Of a DNA stretch of 64,000 nt, positions 44,881 through 55,912 are shown one piece after another. The DNA is from Agrypnia vestita (lineage: Eukaryota > Arthropoda > Insecta > Trichoptera > Phryganeidae). How positions within the stretch are numbered: position 1 is the first letter of the stretch; each line of letters opens with the position of its first letter. The position numbers and the translations under genes are program-made. The DNA lies in the NCBI GenBank assembly GCA_016648135.1, contig JADDOH010024934.1, positions 186,001 through 250,000 on the forward strand. Direction: 5' to 3'. Under the pieces are notes generated by a model. The model was not told where the DNA came from and searched no databases. It worked only from the letters and a program-made list of their open reading frames with translations.

Positions 44881-45090
44881 GAATTTGAAATTCCGATACA
44901 AATTCGCATTTTCCATTTATTTACATAAATTTGAATAACCGGACTCGCACGTTCGTTCTTTGAAAGTTCGTAAGTTGAAGATCGCACGTAAAGAAGTTGC
45001 CACATTTAACATACATAACACAGCGTGATAAATAATATCAGAATACATATTTTTTATAAATTATAAAGTAATATTAATACAATAATTGTA

Positions 45091-45260
45091 CGCTTGTTGG
45101 TCTAGTGGTTGAAATACTCGTAATCCAGCGGTCTGAGATTCGAGCCTCATTCAAGATCATCATCATCACATCATAACTTAGTTTGAAAATATGTAGTAAG
45201 AATGCTGGTGTGAAGTAATTAATACATACAAATTACATTTTCATACAATATTTAGTGATA
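45091..45260 (+). repeat. tRNA-derived SINE
   Basis: The head GCTTGTTGGTCTAGTGGTTG holds an A-box-like TGGTCTAGTGG and a B-box-like GATTCGAGCC about 50 bp later, but it lacks a foldable acceptor stem and is followed by a non-tRNA body. It is a SINE, not a tRNA gene. Confidence 0.75.
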
Positions 45261-46925
45261 AAACTCATAATGCGAACATTTTTAACAATTTTAATATCAC
45301 ATTTTCAATGTTTTAAACCTCATCATCTCAAACTACCCCAATGTCATTTAGTGAGTTTACCTCTAAAGGGACAAAATACTATATTTCCGTCTATGTGCAT
45401 AATTCCGAGGCTCCGTAAATCTTCAGGTTGAGATTCAGGATACGGGGGTAGTTGGGATTCAAATCTGGATCAAACTAAGAAATAAAACTAACGTTATTGC
45501 TAAACGTTGCCTGGTTGGATTATTGGAGAATACTAGTTTTAGAAATATGTATATCAAACGGTATTTTACAGCCTATTTAAAGAATCGAGAACCTTATTTG
45601 TTTTCTAGATTTAGTATTTTTTTTTACCTGAATGCGGTTGGGGACGTTTGAAATATTTTACTTTTTTATAGTCGGGCCCAAACTATCGGACGACTTTAGT
45701 TATAAATAAATAAAAAATCCGTAGGGGTGAATAACGCTGGGTACGCTTTGTCAATATTATCGATGGTGCTACTACCTGCGTATGCACCTTCGATCGGCCG
45801 TATTCTGGAATAAGGCATATTAATAAGCCAAATAAGCAACATTGTTATGCCGTAATTTTAAAATTGGCAGGTTTGAAATCAATGAATGAATGAAATGAAT
45901 AAGTCCAATCCATCAGAAAGCCGTAAAACGTAAACAAACGTTAAATTATCCACAAAACGTCAATAACTTAACGTTTGTTAACGTTGTAAAAGATGATGTT
46001 CGCATGTTCAGGTTGTCCAATTAATCAAAGCACCTAACACAAAGTCATTTATTTAGATAAATTATAGATTCCTCGCAGAGACGAATCTATTTATATGGGA
46101 AAACATACATAGAAGTCTTTATTACCTGTCTTGACTGGCTTAAGTGATCATTTTACACGCACCGCAACGTTCACCGATTTCACCCCAAAACAACTACAAG
46201 CTCCGTGAACGCCCAATAAAGACTTCCATACATACTTTTTTATATATGAAATCTATAATTTATCTCAATTAAACGATTATCACTAATAAAAATCATTTGC
46301 TCATACATATTGTCGGTGGTTATAGCCCCGTTCCAGGACACCAGCAAGTTATCTTTATTTTCGTAGCACAAACGTTAACTTATTATTAAAAAATAGTATA
46401 TATAACTGATATATTTTCGCGTTCGCTCCTCTGTCTTTGTATTTGAAAAAAATAAATTATAAATTAATTATCCATTACTTGAGGTCACTCCTTGTTAGAG
46501 GATTAATATAGATAACATTTTTCTTTTTTTTTATGTCTGGAACAACATATTCAATCTAAAGTTAAAATTGCGAATGCACCGAGACAACACCAGTGTACAT
46601 AGTACCTGGTGTAGTCTATACTAGTGTATACTACGTGCTAATATATAATATTTCTGAAATACGGCAAAAAAATCGAGTGCGTCAAGCACATAGGTAATAT
46701 TGAATTCGCAGTAGATCACGGCGTAATTAAAAAAACTCTTCGTTTGAAAGAAAATATAGAATATAAATAAAAGTTCAGATTTGCGACTAATGCCTTGTTG
46801 GCAAATTTTAACGGAAACTTTTACGCAAATTCTTTGAAATACAAATAAAATTGACGTGTCTTCTATCGGCTCGAGCCGAGATCCTAGTGAAAGTAGGGGT
46901 GTCAAATTTTAAGTGTAACATCCCT
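45261..46925. other. AT-rich interval, no gene called
   Basis: Contains a SINE body piece at 46338-46395 (CCAGCAAGTTATCTTTATTT, CGTAGCACAAACGTTAACTT). A 94-codon minus-strand open stretch at 46621-46905 has no recognisable motif. Confidence 0.45.
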
Positions 46926-46967
46926 TGACAGTATAATAAAGTAACAGTATTTTGTCTAGGCAGCGTC

Positions 46968-47746
46968 TAGGGTTGCCACCCGTACTTTATTATAAAGTAT
47001 TGTACGTTATTTCGGGTAATTATAATCAATACTTTATGAGAACAATAATGTACGCGAAAATAATTTATTTCGATGATTTGATTTCTCTGGGATTCATTTT
47101 GCATATGACATACAAAAAAAGTTGATCGTAGATATTTTTTCGTAAAACGGAACAAGATAGTTACTGGGGTCGATGACGTCATCGATTGTTGCCGAATAGG
47201 TTCGATAGTTGACGATATACCCTGTGGCGGTCGCCACATAAACATAAACACATAAAGATTTTGAACGAAACCTAACCTCAAATGTCAACATAGTCAATGT
47301 CATTGTAAAAATTTCTTCTTTTTTTTGTGTAAAGCGGATTGAGTGCAGTTAAAATAGGTTTAATTGGTTTTATGGAGAATTTTTTCTGGCGAGACGAAAG
47401 AAACAAATCGTCTCTGAATCTGATAAAAATTAATGACTTATTTACTTTAACTTAAATAAGATAGACTGCTGTACAGTTGTTTAGCAGTGATAATTATTTG
47501 TTAAAATCTGACAAAAATTAATGACTTATTTACTTTAACTTAAATAATATAGACTGTAAATATGTTGTACATTTGTTTAGTAGTGATAATTATTTGTTCA
47601 AAGTTGCTAAAAGTAATGAAAAACATTTTTTTAAGCAAAATAAAAAAGTAAAAAAACAAATCGTACTTTATTTTGACTCAATGCACTTTTTTTTCTACCT
47701 TTAATGATCAATGTTTTTTATATGCGCAAAAAATGTGGCAACCCTA
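46968..47746. mobile_element. hAT-type MITE with 8-bp duplication
   Basis: Starts TAGGGTTGCCAC and ends GTGGCAACCCTA, flanked by GCAGCGTC (46960-46967) and GCAGTGTC (47747-47754), a 7/8 match. It contains two direct copies of an AATTAATGACTTATTTACTT block at about 47429 and 47517. It inserted into the 3' part of the THAP-only P element. Confidence 0.85.
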
Positions 47747-47950
47747 GCAGTGTCCTTAAAATAATTACCTACGGCCGCTTGGCAGGAACACACGCACCAG
47801 GGCTGCCCATTGACTGTCTCTCTTGGGTTAGGTACGAATTTGAAAATGCTATTTTTAAATATGTAATTGTCATGTTGTCGTTTCATAAAATATTATTGCA
47901 AATTTCGTAAGTTTTAATTTTAATTATTTCTATTTGGGTTTTATATTTAC

Positions 47951-48500
47951 CGTTTTTTCTTCGGTTTGAGTTTGTTTGTCTTTTTTACGAGATCCTTCTC
48001 GAACTGTGTTTTGTAAGTCCGGCAAATTTAGCGATGGGAGAGAATTCTTTTTTAAAATCTTGCGACTTGATGTCGGTAGTACGTCCTGTACATTAAAATG
48101 ATTTTCACAAACCCGGTAGCCTTTGATGTTAGATTTGATTGCTAAATCTTCTCGACACATCAGCCGAAGCCATTCGGATAGTCTGAAATAAGAATATTTG
48201 TATTTACCCGGGTTCAAAAAAAACACCGCATTTAACGTTGGAAAAAGAGAAGTATTCACCTACTAAGTACCTTACAAGGAACTTATAATCGATACTCTAA
48301 TAATACATACACACATATATATAAATGATATAAATGAAATGAATGATAGATATAAATGAAAACAAAAAATAATGGTATTTTTATAGTCTTTCTTACCTTT
48401 CCGACTGGGTTGGTAATTTAAAATATGATATTTCTGGTTTCGATGTGGACGAATTCAAACACCCATACACTGAACAACGTATTCGATAATTTCGTGCCAT
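47951..48500 (-). CDS. THAP zinc-finger protein of the small P element
   Basis: Exon 1 is 48397-48500 (ATG at 48500, donor AG|GTAAGA). Exon 2 is 47951-48182 (acceptor TATTTCAG, donor ACG|GTAAAT). The junction restores AGA and the 112 codons end in phase 0. Domain: CSVYGC, ISYFKLP, RLSEWLRLMCRED, the CENHF Cys-x2-His pair and the KKNSLPSLNLP closing segment, a complete C2CH THAP finger, then a basic tail (GSRKKDKQTQTEEKT). The ATG lies just inside the P terminal repeat, so the repeat acts as leader and probably promoter. If the donor is not used, the frame stops seven codons later at 47930. The layout resembles repressor-type deleted P elements such as KP in Drosophila. Confidence 0.8.
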
Positions 48501-48634
48501 AATTGACGTAAATGTATGCGCGGGAGCGTCTCACACCGCTCGCGTCCGTACGTTACTGCAGCCCTGCGGCGACTGGGGAGACCGAAACTTACCGAGATTT
48601 CGAAGGGCGTCGTTTCGACTGTTTGTATACTGTG

Positions 48635-48906
48635 GTAAAGTATACAGTGTGTTGTCTCGGCAGTGCCCTTGAAATAAATGCCTAGGGTCGTTTGGTAGTT
48701 AAACACGCACCAGGGCTACTCATTGACTGACTCTTGGGGTTTGGGGTGCCATAATTTACGTAAATGAATGCCCGGGAGAGTCTCACACCGCTTGCGCCCA
48801 TACGTTACTGCAGCCTGCGGCGACTGATGAGACCGAAATTTACGGAGATTTCGAAGGGCGTCGTTTCGGCTGTTGAAGACGTAATACTTACTTTATTATA
48901 CTGTGC
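48635..48906. mobile_element. P-type MITE, inverted relative to the 26.5-kb copy
   Basis: Runs from GTAAAGTATACAGTGTGTTG to TAATACTTACTTTATTATAC TGTG. It matches the reverse complement of 26491-26779 and abuts the THAP-only P element head to tail with no spacer, as if one inserted into or recombined with the other. Confidence 0.65.
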
Positions 48907-49127
48907 CTATATCGTTCGTTGTGTTGGGCTTCACATGAAGAGACAAGAAGAGAAACGTGTGGGTAAGAGAGCAGACAAAAGAATAGAATATGTAACGGCA
49001 TTGGGAAGGCTACTTCGTTCGGAGAACGGACAATCGTTGGAAGAATGCAGCCATGTATGGTATCCGAAGGCAATTAAATGGCTGCCGATTGCCCTTAAAC
49101 CTAACCGGTAACGAATTAATTAATTAA

Positions 49128-49262
49128 TTAATCATAATTTATAGAATTAAACTTTGTTTACATCACTTTTTTATTATTGAAAAAAGTGGTATAAACAAAG
49201 TTTAATTCTATAAATAATAATTATAATGTCACCACAAAATAATTTTGCTGTTAAGCAGAATA
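49128..49262. repeat. Hairpin MITE family C, short copy
   Basis: ATAGAATTAAACTTTGTTTA is mirrored by TAAACAAAGTTTAATTCTAT with the family flank GTCACCACAAAATAATTTTG. The inner stem is lost. Confidence 0.8.
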
Positions 49263-49383
49263 ATGTTGCTGTTGCTAATAAGAAGAAATTAATTAATAAT
49301 TAAATTTTGCGAAAATACGTGACAGAGAATGACAACAAAATAAGAATAACAATGAAAATTAGGTGACACTTGTGAAGGTCTGC

Positions 49384-50062
49384 ATTAGCGAAGGAAAAAA
49401 CTACATTTCAAAATGAAGACTACAACACACACACGTTCACCAGTTTGAAGGCTACAAAGTGTACACTACATCTGTAGTAAAAACTGTACGAAGTGAACTA
49501 ATTGTAGTACTACGAAATTGTAGTAATAATGAAGTGAACTAATTGTAGTACTAATGAAGTGAACTAATTGTAGTAATAATGAAGTGAACTACTGCAGTAC
49601 TACAAAATTGTAGTACTAATGAAGTGAACTAATTGTAGTACTACAAAATTGTAATGACCTACAAGAAGTGCTTCTTGAAAAGTGTGAAGCTTCTTGAAAA
49701 TTTTCAAAACCATGGGGGGCGGGGTTGTTTCAGTTTCCAGAGATTTCTTCATTCGGTTTCAAAATTTTTTTCTTCATTTATCTACATCGACTTTCCAAAA
49801 ATTTCACATAAAAAATGTACTATTTGAAGTTTGTATTCGTACTTTCAATAACTTTGAAGTGTGTGTACTTTGTAGTATTCGCCTTAAAATGAAGTGTACT
49901 ATTTGAAGTACGTACTTTCAATAACTTTGAAGTGTGTGTAGTTTGTAGTGTACACTACACTTCAAAAGGTGTGAAGTATACACTACAAAAGGTTTGAAGT
50001 GTACACTTCAATGTAATGTAGTACTACATTGTAGTAGTTAGTACAGAGCGGACCCATCACTA
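49384..50062. mobile_element. hAT-like MITE rich in GAAGTGAACTA/TGTAGTACTAC units
   Basis: The right end GAGCGGACCCATCACTA and the internal GAAGACTACAACACACACAC / TTCACCAGTTTGAAG blocks match, inverted, the element at 61210-61975. The centre is an array of GTGAACTAATTGTAGTACTA repeats. No coding capacity. Confidence 0.75.
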
Positions 50063-50718
50063 GTCTGCATTCACAGTTGATATAAAACGAATTTGCTTTA
50101 ATTTAATTTTATCCTTCAGAAATAGGATTGAAAAAGAATTTCTTTTAATGAATTATTTTTCTTTTTTTTTTCAATTGGTTATGCAACTTTGTAGATTTAC
50201 ATTTGACATTGACAAAAAAAAAAAATTATTTGTTTTAATTATTTTTCTGCTCTAATTTATTAAACCTGGGTACCGGGCATCCAAAACAGAGATGTTAGCC
50301 TTAGCCAAGCATGGGATGCTGGAACCACCTCTGAACGTTGATTTGAAAAGTTTAGGAACAGAGAAGTTAGTCTAAGGGCCGGTTGTATCAACTTGTTTAT
50401 ATTAATCTTTAGTAAGTTTTCTTAAAAAAGCTGTGCTTTAAACTTTAATCGAACGATTACAATAAACCAAGTTGATAGAGTCAGCTTTAAGTTTAAAAGG
50501 TTCAACACCCTAGAAAGAGAGGGATTTCCTTGAGGGAGCCTAGCGTGAACATGGTGATTACATAAACTATTTTTTTAAAACTGCTAAAAAATTTCCAAAA
50601 CCTTCACTCATGCGAATGTTGCGCGATCCATAAATCGAGTGAATATGGTTAGTATTCTAAAGTACAATATGTTAACCTAATATTTATAGTACAAGTGTTT
50701 AACTTAAATAGAAAATAT

Positions 50719-51349
50719 TGTAACGAGGCTAAAAAGAATCACGCACTCATGTCAAGTGACAGTTGTTTGAAATGATCACATACTAACGAAGGTTCCAGAA
50801 CAGCCTAGCGTAATCTACGGCTTACAAGAAACATCTCCAAAAGTCTGGAAACTCGAGGAACTTCTCGAAAACGCGGGAAACGTCTCGGAATTTCGATATC
50901 AGAGCATTAACGAATATAAATACGGCACACGGGAGTAAAGAGTGGTCAGAGTTGTTTTCTGTGCGCGTTGACAGCGATAATAGAAGCGAAGGCAGCCGCG
51001 AGTTGCAGGCCAGGCTGGCCAAGCGAGCGGTAGCGGCGAGTTGCGAGAAGTTAGTGGTGCCAAGCGAGCGGTAATTCGACAGCGATTCTAGAAAGCTCTT
51101 ATAGAGAAATAAACCGAAGCGAAATTAATAAGTGCGGAAATTGATGGAATATTCTAGTGTCAAAGCGAATATAAAATGTCTATTTACGAGTGATAAATTT
51201 GTGAAACAGTTTAATTTAAGGAATAGCGTTACATTTAATAGTGTTGAGTGACTTTGTACGTTAGTTTAATTAATTAATCGGTATTCAATAAATCCTGTAT
51301 TAAATCCCAGCGTTTTCATTAATTCCTCCTGCAGCCACGACACGTGACA
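50719..51349 (+). mobile_element. Solo LTR with ATAT target duplication
   Basis: Starts TGTAACGAGGCTAAAAAGAA and ends CACGACACGTGACA, flanked by ATAT (50715-50718 and 51350-51353). It contains a TATAAATACGG box near 50917 and CAATAAATCC near 51287. No internal retroelement sequence. Confidence 0.9.
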
Positions 51350-51763
51350 ATATATTAATGTGACGTATTCCGTGCACGCACACCAATTTTCTTAAATACC
51401 TGGCATTGTCCATGAGTTGGATCAATCACAATTTCTTCGTCGTCATTATGTAATAGTTTTTCAGCTGACGTACTGGTATTCGCGGTGGACTGCTCGAATG
51501 TATGTTGATTTTTTAATTTTTTATTTTAGTTATTTAAACAGTACAACTTATTATAATGACAGTATTGAATAGTTGGTAGAGTAATTGTAGATATCCAGGG
51601 GATAACATAAAATATTGAAGTCAAAGCAAAACAGAAAAGAACAATAGCAATAAAAACCAAATAGAGGGACTAATGAATAAAACATAGTAATCAAGTAAAG
51701 GTACAAGAAAAAATAAAAGTTGTGAAAAAGATAAACCGTAGCACGTAGAGATATACGTACAAG

Positions 51764-52296
51764 CAGTGATGTACAAGATACCCTATACAAAGTATCTGGA
51801 ATACAAAATGCAAGATACTTTAAAATCAAGTATTTCAGATACCAGATAAAATAACTTTCTGGAAGGTATCTGAAATACTAGATATAAAATACGTATCTTC
51901 CAAATACTTTTTGAAGATAAAATTCCTTTGTAAGAAAACACATTCTATTGAATGTAAGTTTATTTTTTTACGTGAATTATTTACGAATAAATCGCGTTGA
52001 TCGCGCAAATGTGACAAGATAAAATATTATATTTTTAAGGTTTTAATTGAGTCTTAAATAAAAAGAGATCTTCAAACATTTTATGACTAAATTTTCTTCG
52101 ATGAGGTCTCGGTATAGGTACATCATTGGAAAAAAAGGTATCTTAGTATTTACATACTAAGATACCAAAGAAATGAACAAATACAATATACAAGATGAAT
52201 ATTCAAAAAAATATTTCAGATACAAGATGAAAATACGTATTTTGCATCTTGTATCTGTATTTCAAATACTTGTATCTTAGATAAGTCACATCTCTG
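51764..52296. mobile_element. hAT-type MITE with 8-bp duplication (CGTACAAG)
   Basis: Starts CAGTGATGTACAAGATAC and ends CTTATCT..CACATCTCTG-type inverted end, with CGTACAAG (51756-51763) and CGTATAAG (52297-52304) outside. The interior is dominated by AAGATAC/GTATCTGAAATAC repeats. It lies immediately 3' of the donor of the Tc1-type exon. Confidence 0.8.
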
Positions 52297-52320
52297 CGTA
52301 TAAGGAATAAATATATTTAC

Positions 52321-52686
52321 TTTGTTTATTAACGGCTTTCTCCCATAAAGATCAGCTTCTCGAAGTCTTCTTCGAACAGTCCACACACTGATGGAGATGT
52401 CTTTATGAGAACAAATCTCCTTTTGAATTTCTACGGCCGTCTTAAGGGGTTTACTCTTCGAGATCTGAACGATTTCTCTGTCATCTTGTGAAGTTGTCTT
52501 CCTTTTATGTTGTTTAGTTATGGTATTTTCACAGGTTTTGTGATTTTTCACATGTTTTATGGCATTTAATACCATATTCCGTGAAATTTTCATATGGTTT
52601 GCAATTCGCCTTATGCTCCAATCTTCGTCTCGTAACGAAATTATTAATTTTCTAGTTTTAGGATCACAATGTTTATTTCTACCCAT
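52321..52686 (-). CDS. Tc1/mariner-type paired HTH, DNA-binding exon only
   Basis: ATG at 52686. Residues about 1-50 form the first HTH (MGRNKHCDPKTRKLIISLRD, SIRRIANHMKISRNMVLNAI). Residues about 65-118 form the second (DDREIVQISKSKPLKTAVEI, SVWTVRRRLREADLYGRKPL). This is the bipartite paired-like DNA-binding region of Tc1 transposases, and LYGRKPL is the hinge that normally leads into the DDE core. Instead the exon ends at donor AAA|GTAAAT after 122 codons (phase 0). Intronic frame readthrough adds about 34 unrelated residues. A hAT MITE occupies the sequence just downstream. No terminal repeats or catalytic domain found. Confidence 0.75.
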
Positions 52687-52699
52687 TGTATGCGCTATT

Positions 52700-53460
52700 A
52701 TATATTTTTTTTAAACAGAATTCATAACTTTGGAGCAGAAAACACTACACTTGTTAACACAACGGCTGCAAAAATACGACAGACAAAAAGTGTCCCTATT
52801 AATTTGCTCTCCAACTACCTGCTACATTCCAGGTATCTAACCAAACAATGGTGGGTCATGACATACCCTTTCCATTTATTATTTTAAAATAGAGGTAAAA
52901 CCACCTGCTTCATGCTTCTGGGTTAAATTTAGAAAAGTATAACTGTATATTTTTAATATTGGCATTGTTGAGAGTAATGCAAATAGTATGTAAGTGTCCA
53001 TATTTGCTTACTCGCTACTCTATATATCGTCCCATGATAGCCAAAACATCGTAAACGACAAAAACGAAATTTAAAAAAATAAATTATTCTCATTTTTAAG
53101 GAATATACTTTATGAACTAAATTTTATATCGAGTATTTATTTTATTAATATCTTTTGCTTATCATTATAAAAATCGTTTAATTCCCACTGCCTGCGAATA
53201 AATAGCGATTAAGATGTTTTGCCCGGCTATTTGTAACCTTTGTCTCTTACGATGTTGCTCATCATAAAAAATGTGCACATATGGAAATAAAAACATTCGG
53301 TTTTTAGTTCTACGTTTTTGATATATATGAGGCGCGTTTTGCCTTATGAGGGCATTCTCAATCTAAATGTTTTACGTTCAACAACTTTAGTATCAAAATA
53401 GATTTTTTCAAAGTATCACACCAGGTGTGCCTCTCAACGAACATAAGTAGATCCCGATTT
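52700..53460. other. AT-rich interval, no gene seen
   Basis: Both strands lack recognisable coding signals. A plus-strand 72-codon open stretch at 52669-52887 overlaps the start of the Tc1-type exon antisense and is not called. Confidence 0.45.
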
Positions 53461-53557
53461 ACTAGTGATGCGAAACAATTTTGTGCACAGAAATCAACGT
53501 AAAATACAATAGGCTCCATGCCGAAAAAAAAATAGGTACATAATATAATATAATAAC

Positions 53558-54100
53558 CTGCTGTAGCAGATGACCCTCAGAATCCGCGATTTTCTTCAAG
53601 TCTCTTATGAAGTTCTTTGAGGGGGATCTTGCTATTTCGTCTTGTCTCACAACGCTGCGGATGCCGATTCTTCTCTTAAACTTCTCGAACCATCCACGAC
53701 TTGCCTTGAATGCTCTTTCTTCGTCCTTTGAAGGGCCTGGCGTCTTCTTAACAAGGTCGGCGAAGATCGCTTTCGCCTTCTCACAAATGATCTTCTCGTT
53801 CATGGCGTCGCCTTGCAGTTGCTTCTCGTTGATCCAAACGAGAAGCGACCTTTCCACGCCGTCGAGGATGCGTGGCCGCTGCGCAGTTATCCTCGTCACT
53901 CCCTTTGAGGCGTCTGTTTCCATAAACTTGCACTTGTTCTTTAAGATGGTGCAAATCGTCGACGTGGACCGATTGTATGTGCGCGCCAGCTCCGCCACGC
54001 TCACACCCCGTTCTCGCTTCCCGATGATCTCACGCTTCACGTCTACGGTGATTTTTTTTCTCTTAGCGCTGTCTTCCTGCGGCGTTTTCTTCGGAGACAT
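53558..54100 (-). CDS. Tigger1-like DNA-binding protein D
   Basis: ATG at 54100 (MSPKKTPQEDSAKRKK). First HTH at about 18-65 (ITVDVKREIIGKRERGVSVA, ELARTYNRSTSTICTILKNK). CENP-B-type HTH at about 78-155 (RILDGVERSLLVWINEKQLQ, IICEKAKAIFADLVKKTPG, FKASRGWFEKFKRRIGIRSV). The match continues to SEGHLLQQ and breaks exactly where VFNCDETG would start. A possible donor, CAG|GTTATT, sits at that point in phase 0 (181 codons). Without splicing the frame runs to 53462. No catalytic core nearby. A pogo-like terminal sequence at about 54900-54922 (reverse complement TGTGGGGGAACCTCGCTTAA) may be its 5' end. Confidence 0.75.
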
Positions 54101-54714
54101 TTTTGAAAGTGTTGTCAAACGTAATGATCAATTTAAGGAAACTGGCGAATTTTGAATAAACCACAATGATGGTTTGTTGTTTTATCAACGTTTACCGGTA
54201 TCGATACCGTTTAAACCTTGGTCAAAACGGATGCACAGTAACTCCCGTAAATTAAATTTGTAAGGGAGCAAGTGCTACGTGGGGGTGTGGCCTTATTTGT
54301 GGTGGGAGAGGAAGGTTAGGCGTTAAAATGAGAAATATTTCAAATAATGGACTATTCCATAAATATAATTAGATTCGGAATTAAGGAATATTACGATTTC
54401 TAAATTATCTAACCTAATTATTTATATAGAAAATTTTAATGCCGTTTTCTTTTCTAAAGCGTGGCCTGTCTCCGATAAAAGGTTTGCGAATTCTGAGAAA
54501 TTAATATTTTTAAGACACCAAAGCGCCGTTTTTCCTATATAAAATACTGAACGGTCATTACAATCAAGTATATATACTATACCGAAATGATTTCAAATTT
54601 ATAATTATGTCCAACCACAGATTCAACGCTATAAACATAAAAAAAGAGTTATTAAGCCCTTCACTAATTAAAAAATCTCAAATAATGTCGAGTGCAAGTT
54701 TATAAAAAAGCACC

Positions 54715-54922
54715 GTCGCACGCCACGAAACCGACGGAACGAGCGCTGAACGCAGACTGATCCGAGAGGCTGGCGGGCCTACAAAATGGGCTCGTTCTCC
54801 CCCATCACGGCTCGTTATGCGAAACTTCGCTCGTTAAACGGGTACTTTTTAACAATTAAATTTGATCGCTGTGCGAGTCACTCGCTGTAAGAGGTGCTCG
54901 TTAAGCGAGGTTCCCCCACAGG
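54715..54922 (-). promoter_or_regulatory. GC-rich leader and pogo-like terminal repeat
   Basis: On the minus strand it starts TGTGGGGGAACCTCGCTTAA, similar to CAGTTGAACCTCGCTTCTCG at the 5' end of Tigger-like copy E (56819). GC-rich leader-like sequence follows, then AT-rich DNA up to gene D. No ORF is inside. I infer that it is the 5' terminus of an element whose coding part is gene D. Confidence 0.4.
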
Positions 54923-54924
54923 AC

Positions 54925-55315
54925 CATTAATTATAATTTAAAGTTCACCATTAACAAAATCAAAAGATAACTAAATAAAAACAAGTAATGTAAACAAATT
55001 TCAAACGCGACTATTCACAAAAAGGACATGGTCATTTACAATATTTTATTTGTTTATACAAAGCGTTTTTTTTAATTAATATAATTAATGCAATCACAAA
55101 GTTATTTCGATGTTATCGAAGAAATAATTATTAAAATAATAGAAAACAGTCTTATGATTTTCTAACTAAAGATATATTTTAAGAATTTACAGGAGGTTAG
55201 AGAATTTCTGAAAACGGGTTGGAACGAAAAAATAGATAAAGTTCAGGAATTATGGCATTTCTGGAAGATCCGGGATGAACTTTCATTGTCAGACGATTGC
55301 GTTTTTAGGGTGTAC
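54925..55315. other. AT-rich spacer
   Basis: No coding or repeat signals recognised. Confidence 0.5.
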
Positions 55316-55320
55316 CCTCC

Positions 55321-55887
55321 ATGAGCAAGTTCCAAAAATCAAAACTCCTGGGCAGAAACAAAAAGTTGTGTGTCTACAATACTTTCATTAAACTGGTATT
55401 AACATACAGAGTGGAGTCATTGGTGATGACTCTTAAAGAAAAACGCAGGCCCTTCTGGTTTGAAAATAAAGTATTAAGGACAGTATTGGAATCTAGACCC
55501 GGTGTTGCGATAGGCACGTGGAGGCACAGGAGCAATGCGTAAATTTGGTTCCTATGACAACAACCCTTCATAACCAGCATCGTCAGATCTAGCCGACTAG
55601 CTTGGATGGGACATGTTTGCCCGGCAAGTAGCGACAGAGACATTAAAATAGTACACGAGACTACACCTAGAGGGGGAGACTTTCCATGGGGGCTGCTGGG
55701 CAGACCCAGACAACGCCTCATAGAAAATTTACTGACTAATGTAGAGAAGCTAGAGAAGAAAGATTTATGGGAGGAAAAGGCAATGGATCAAAAGAAGGGG
55801 GAAGGCATTATCCAGAAGGCTAGAGCTCTACAAGGATTATATGGCCATCAGAGGTACCTATGTAGTCATAGAAATATATATTTTTAA
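55321..55887 (+). pseudogene. Non-LTR RT 3' tail, another lineage
   Basis: Two frames: GRNKKLCVYNTFIKLVLTYR and NKVLRTVLESRPG (55330-55500), then after a frameshift SRLAWMGHVCPASSDRDIKI, LGRPRQRLIENLLTNVEKLE and IIQKARALQGLYGH (55585-55850). The W.GHV followed by GRPR..W/L..N pattern marks the RT C-terminus. It ends against the 3' border of a Tigger-like unit on the other strand. Confidence 0.8.
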
Positions 55888-55912
55888 TTGTTATAGTTAG
55901 ATTAGGCCTGAC

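Larger units (their letters stand above)
46928..48634 (-). mobile_element. Small P-type element carrying only THAP exons
   Basis: The 5' end on the minus strand at 48634 begins CACAGTATACAAACAGTCGA and continues AACGACGCCCTTCGAAATCT, matching the left end of the P MITE at 26491. The 3' end at about 46928, ACAGTATAATAAAGTAACAG and TTTTGTCTAGGCAG, matches the right end of that MITE. A hAT MITE (46968-47746) interrupts it. Without the insertion the element is about 0.92 kb and holds only a two-exon THAP gene, with no transposase core. Confidence 0.7.

Noticed and set aside
45091..45160. tRNA gene
   Set aside because: A- and B-box-like strings are present, but there is no acceptor stem pairing and the body continues as a SINE; same for 61330-61405.
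46621..46905. 94-codon minus-strand frame
   Set aside because: AT-rich, no motif, no splice sites; probably chance.
47701..47910. Small ORFs on both strands
   Set aside because: They fall inside the hAT MITE end and the P-type 3' end; no domain.
48764..49111. 115-codon plus-strand frame
   Set aside because: The first half is P-type MITE sequence; the second half (EEKRVGKRADKRIEY) has no recognised domain or splice support.
49475..49660. CRISPR-like array
   Set aside because: The repeated GTGAACTAATTGTAGTAC units have no unique spacers and lie in a hAT-like MITE; a eukaryotic context.
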